Shown: piece after piece, positions 60,978-64,000 of the stretch
Layout: each line of letters opens with the position of its first letter
How positions within the stretch are numbered: position 1 is the stretch's first letter
Notes under the pieces: model-generated
What the model saw: the letters and a program-made list of their open reading frames with translations, nothing else
What the model was told of the DNA's origin: nothing
Database searches by the model: none
Origin: an uncultured Actinomyces sp.
GTDB taxonomy: Bacteria; Actinomycetota; Actinomycetes; Actinomycetales; Actinomycetaceae
Direction of reading: 5' to 3'
DNA length: 64,000 bases
NCBI GenBank assembly: GCA_902373545.1
Contig: CABKMZ010000001.1
Span: 50,816 to 114,815 of the forward strand
Made by a program: the position numbers and the translations under genes

Positions 60978-63781
60978 CAGGCCTCGTCGTCCATGTCGGC
61001 CGTGGCCTCAAGCAGCGCCTCGAGTTCCTCCTCACCGGGCAGGAAGGCGGGGGTCTGCGCGCTGGGCTCGGGCAGCTCATCGGCGGCCACACCCTCGGAG
61101 TACTCCTCCTCGGAAGAGGCTTCCTCGATGACAGGCTCGGGCGCGACCACGATGCCGGCGGGGTCGTCGTTGTCGACGACGGTGATCTCGGGGCAGGTCA
61201 CCGGGTTACCGGAGCCGTCCGCCCACTCCCAGGCCGCCGCGGCGAGCGCGCGGTAGGAGTCGATGGAGATCGTGACATCGTCGGTAAGCTCAACCTCGTC
61301 GAGTGTGAGCACGCCGGCGCGCGTCACCTTGGCAACCTGCGACAGACCGCAGGTCCAGGTGCCGTCACGGTGATGCTTGGGAGCAGGGTGGGCCTCGAGC
61401 AGGCCGCGCATATCAATCGCCAGGTAGGCGGGACGCTGGCCTCGGGGAGCGCGCAGGACCGCGCGAGCCTGGTGGACGCCGGTCAGGACGTGCATCGCGG
61501 GCACGCCAGCTGCGACGGCGCCCATGATGTCGGTCTCGAGGCGGTCGCCCACAGCCATCGGGTTCTTCGCGCCGACGAGCTCGCTCGCGCGGCGGTAGAT
61601 GCCAGGCTCGGGCTTGCCACCGGCGGTGGGACGCTTGCGGGTAGCGTGCTGGATCGCGCGCACCAGCGAACCGTTGCCCAGGGCCTGCCCGCGCTCGACA
61701 GGAAGCGTCGCGTCGAGGTTGGAGGCGTAGAAGGCTGCGCCGCGCTCGATCGCAAAGGCCCCCTCGGACAGGAGGGCCCAGTTGACCTCCTTATCGAGGC
61801 CCTGAACGACGGCGGCAGGCTCGTCGTCGGCGGAATCCACCAGAACAAACCCTTCTTCCTCAAGGGCGAGGCGCAGGCCGGCGCCGCCGAGCACGAACAC
61901 CTTGGCGCCTTCTTCGAGCTCCTCGGCCATGATCGCGGCGATGTCCATGGCCGACGTCATGACCATGTCGGGGGTCGCCTCGAAGTCCATACCGTTGAGC
62001 TTGTCGGCAACCTGCTGAGGGGTGCGCATCGCGTTGTTCGTGACGAACGCGGAGGTCATGCCCATCGTACGTGCCTCGATCACGGAGGCGGCCGCGTGCT
62101 CGATGCGCTCGTCGCCGGACCAGGCGGTGCCGTCCAGGTCGAGCAGCGCGCAGTCGAACTCCTCAGCCAGGGCGGTCTCGCAGCCGCGCAGCGGGGAGCG
62201 CTTGTTGTCAACGTCGGCGTCCTGGTACAGGGCGACGTCGATGATGTCGGTGTCCTCGACCTCGGCGGGCATCTCGGCGATGACGGCCTCGGCTTCCTCG
62301 GTGCGGCCCAGTTCGGTCAGGCGCTCGGCCTTGACCTCCATGAGGCGGCGTCGCAGCTCGTCGTCAGCCGAAGCCGGCAGCACGGCCAGCGCGTCGTCGA
62401 CGATCACGAGGCCGACGTCGGACTGTCCCAGGTCGGCGCGCGCGCCGGAGGAAACGAGCACGAGCTCAACCTGCTCAGCCAGCTCAAGGGACGAGGCATC
62501 GGTGGCGTCGATGATGTCGACGGCCTTGTCGGGGTGGCCCAGCCCGCGCTCGGCATCGGCCTCGACGGCGCGCAGCGACTCGTCGCCGCGCATACGGCGC
62601 ACGGCGCGAACCTCGCGCAGCGCCTCCTCGTATCGGCCCGAGGCATACGCGGTCAGAGCAGCGGCCTCGCGGACAACGTCGACGCGGCCGGCGCGGCTCA
62701 CGGCAGCCTGCGCATGCTGGTAGGCGGCCTCGGGGTCGAGGTCGATCAGCTGGCCAGCCATCACGAGGTGGCGGGCGACGATGTCGCGGTTGGGACCGGA
62801 CAGCGTCATGAGTGCGCGCGCAGCATCGCCATCAAGCTCGGAGGCGCTCACGCCGGCAGGAATCGTCGGCTCGTTGGCGTTGGGGGACACATACTCGTCG
62901 GTCGACGAGTAGTTCTGGTAGTTGGCGTCCTTGCGGCGGTCGTTGCCACGAGGGCCACGAGCGTCACGCTCAAACCGGCCGCCGTCGCGGCGATCGTCGC
63001 GAGGGGCGCCACGTCGGTCGTCTCGACGCTGGTAACCGCCGCGGCCGCGATCCTCGAATCCACCACGGCGATCATCACGACGCTGGAAACCACCACGATC
63101 ATTGCGACGATCATCGCGACCACCGAAGTCGCGGCGCTCGCCGTCGCGACGCTGGAAGTCGCGCTCACCATCACGACGATCATCGCGACGGAAACCACCA
63201 CGGTCATCACGACGCTGATAGCCACCCCGTCCGCGATCCTCGAAACCACCACGGCGATCATCACGACGCTGGAAACCACCACGATCATTGCGACGATCAT
63301 CGCGACCACCGAAGTCGCGGCGCTCGCCGTCGCGACGCTGGAAGTCGCGCTCACCATCACGACGATCATCGCGACGGAAACCACCACGGTCATCACGACG
63401 CTGATAGCCACCCCGTCCGCGATCCTCGAAACCACCACGGCGATCATCACGACGCTGGAAACCACCACGATCATTGCGACGATCATCGCGACCACCGAAG
63501 TCGCGGCGCTCGCCGTCGCGACGCTGGAAGTCGCGCTCACCATCACGACGATCATCACGGCGGAAACCACCACGGTCATCGCGACGCTGATAGCCACCAC
63601 GACGATCATCACGGTTCTCGAATCCACCGCGTCCGCGGTCCTCGAAACCGCCCCGGCGATCGTCACGGTTCTGGTAACCGCCGCGATCGTCACGGCGGTC
63701 GTTGCGATCGCGCCACTGAGGCTGACGCTTTGAGTAGTCACCACGGCCGAATCCGCCGCGTCCCTGAGTCTCTTCTGCCAT
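60977..63781 (-). CDS. RDDRGG-repeat / TPR-like / HAD-IIA fusion protein (934 aa)
   Basis: Three parts. Residues 1-290 are a low-complexity Arg/Asp/Gly tract (RRDDRGGF, GGYQRRDDRG), with three 62-residue repeats at 66-251 that resemble RGG-box RNA-binding tails. Residues about 310-510 are helical TPR-like (LDPEAAYQHAQAAVSRAG, GRYEEALREVRAV). Residues 540-800 hold a HAD-IIA phosphatase: LLDLDGTAWSGDE (548-552), FVTNNAMRTPQQVADKL, and PMAVGDRLETDIMGAVAAG. In mycobacteria the TPR and HAD parts are two genes. No break in the frame is seen. The last 100 residues are acidic. Confidence 0.85.
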   Translation of the reverse strand: MAEETQGRGGFGRGDYSKRQPQWRDRNDRRDDRGGYQNRDDRRGGFEDRGRGGFENRDDRRGGYQRRDDRGGFRRDDRRDGERDFQRRDGERRDFGGRDDRRNDRGGFQRRDDRRGGFEDRGRGGYQRRDDRGGFRRDDRRDGERDFQRRDGERRDFGGRDDRRNDRGGFQRRDDRRGGFEDRGRGGYQRRDDRGGFRRDDRRDGERDFQRRDGERRDFGGRDDRRNDRGGFQRRDDRRGGFEDRGRGGYQRRDDRRGAPRDDRRDGGRFERDARGPRGNDRRKDANYQNYSSTDEYVSPNANEPTIPAGVSASELDGDAARALMTLSGPNRDIVARHLVMAGQLIDLDPEAAYQHAQAAVSRAGRVDVVREAAALTAYASGRYEEALREVRAVRRMRGDESLRAVEADAERGLGHPDKAVDIIDATDASSLELAEQVELVLVSSGARADLGQSDVGLVIVDDALAVLPASADDELRRRLMEVKAERLTELGRTEEAEAVIAEMPAEVEDTDIIDVALYQDADVDNKRSPLRGCETALAEEFDCALLDLDGTAWSGDERIEHAAASVIEARTMGMTSAFVTNNAMRTPQQVADKLNGMDFEATPDMVMTSAMDIAAIMAEELEEGAKVFVLGGAGLRLALEEEGFVLVDSADDEPAAVVQGLDKEVNWALLSEGAFAIERGAAFYASNLDATLPVERGQALGNGSLVRAIQHATRKRPTAGGKPEPGIYRRASELVGAKNPMAVGDRLETDIMGAVAAGVPAMHVLTGVHQARAVLRAPRGQRPAYLAIDMRGLLEAHPAPKHHRDGTWTCGLSQVAKVTRAGVLTLDEVELTDDVTISIDSYRALAAAAWEWADGSGNPVTCPEITVVDNDDPAGIVVAPEPVIEEASSEEEYSEGVAADELPEPSAQTPAFLPGEEELEALLEATADMDDEA
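63029..63586 (-). repeat. Three tandem 186-bp coding repeats
   Basis: The segment TTCGAGGATCG-type unit recurs with a period of exactly 186 bases (62 codons), seen at 63061, 63247 and 63433 in the plus-strand text. Copies are almost identical at the DNA level, including third positions, so they arose recently or are being homogenised. They encode the Arg/Asp/Gly tract of the HAD-IIA fusion. Confidence 0.95.
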
Positions 63782-63899
63782 GGTGCTAAACCTCTATTCC
63801 TGCGCGCGAGGGCGCTCTTGTCTGTGGTGCGCGTGCAGCGCGTTCAACCACCCAAGTTTAGACGACATTTCCACAGGTCGTGGGTGTGTGGGTGTGAAA

Positions 63900-63938
63900 C
63901 GAGAGGGACGGCACGCTTGTAGCGGGCCGTCCCTCTCG
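63900..63938 (-). terminator. Terminator of the rRNA operon
   Basis: On the minus strand, thirteen-base arms (CGAGAGGGACGGC / GCCGTCCCTCTCG) with a 13-base loop, then TTTC. It is 15 bases past the 5S 3' end. Confidence 0.85.
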
Positions 63939-63953
63939 GTTTTGTTGTGTTGT

Positions 63954-64000
63954 GGCGGTGTCCTACTCTCCCACAACCCATCGGTTGCAGTACCATCGGC
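63954..64000 (-). rRNA. rrf: 5S rRNA, 3' end (rest off the window)
   Basis: Minus-strand sequence GCCGATGGTACTGCAACCGA...GTGGGAGAGTAGGACACCGCC matches the 3' third of actinobacterial 5S rRNA. The gene continues past 64000, so a 16S-23S-5S operon on the minus strand is expected to the right. Confidence 0.93.

Noticed and set aside
63029-63586. Regular repeats that look like a CRISPR array
   Set aside because: Period is 186 bases, the copies have no unique spacers, and all lie inside one reading frame.
60674-63733. 1019-codon open frame on the plus strand
   Set aside because: Antisense to tlyA and the repeat/HAD-IIA gene; its Thr/Ile repeats are the complement of the RDDRGG repeats.

Overview
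The window reads as chromosomal DNA of a high-GC Gram-positive actinomycete. Markers are a Pup/PafA/Dop/ARC pupylation locus, a SufR-SufBDCSUT operon, a DnaE2/ImuA'/ImuB SOS mutasome, a TlyA-NadK-RecN-SteA-MctB cluster in the mycobacterial gene order, and recurrent -10 boxes 6-7 nt before start codons (leaderless transcripts). Pup and its ligase are separated by one base with no 20S proteasome genes, and the host has accessory content typical of Actinomycetaceae. My best inference is an Actinomyces/Schaalia-type organism; genus and species are not proven by the sequence.

Layout. 1-7518 (minus): trmI-arc-dop-pup-pafA-FKBP-aroC, tightly packed with stop/start overlaps. 7598-9389 (plus): RecB-like nuclease and a degenerate aldo/keto reductase. 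9399-12263 (minus): AT-richer orphan cassette of unrecognised, overlapping genes, the first one frameshifted. 12328-15708 (minus): acidic small protein, FAD oxidoreductase, MazG-like and DsbA-like pair, tRNA-Leu(GAG) with a strong terminator, MarR regulator. 15797-26163: HAD phosphatase, then SOS-controlled dnaE2 and imuA'-imuB (two LexA boxes), with an alcohol dehydrogenase and a SNF2 helicase between them. 26298-33375: PEBP protein, TrmL, membrane protein, lpd-dlaT (E3 and E2 of a 2-oxoacid dehydrogenase), kinase-like membrane protein, DUF4191 protein. 33520-37263: amino-acid-type ABC importer with two paralogous binding lipoproteins, each behind an ATGCAT-rich control region. 37400-43816: ABC-F ATPase, queuosine-precursor transporter + Tgt, YpfJ-type metallopeptidase, acyl-CoA ligase. 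43824-47878 (minus): DUF4391 protein plus large SNF2-type helicase, an inserted defence-like pair. 48064-54440 (minus): complete SUF Fe-S operon. 54596-63781 (minus): ADP-ribose Nudix hydrolase, mctB, steA, recN, nadK, tlyA, small ORF, and a 934-aa protein joining an Arg/Gly/Asp repeat tract, a TPR-like region and a HAD-IIA phosphatase. 63954-64000: 3' end of a 5S rRNA gene, so an rRNA operon on the minus strand lies beyond the right edge.

No gap between genes exceeds 300 bases. The most interesting material is the proteasome-free pupylation set, the orphan 9.4-12.3 kb cassette, the helicase/DUF4391 pair lacking a methyltransferase, the three near-identical 186-bp coding repeats, the paired ATGCAT operators, and several enzyme-family members that have lost catalytic residues.
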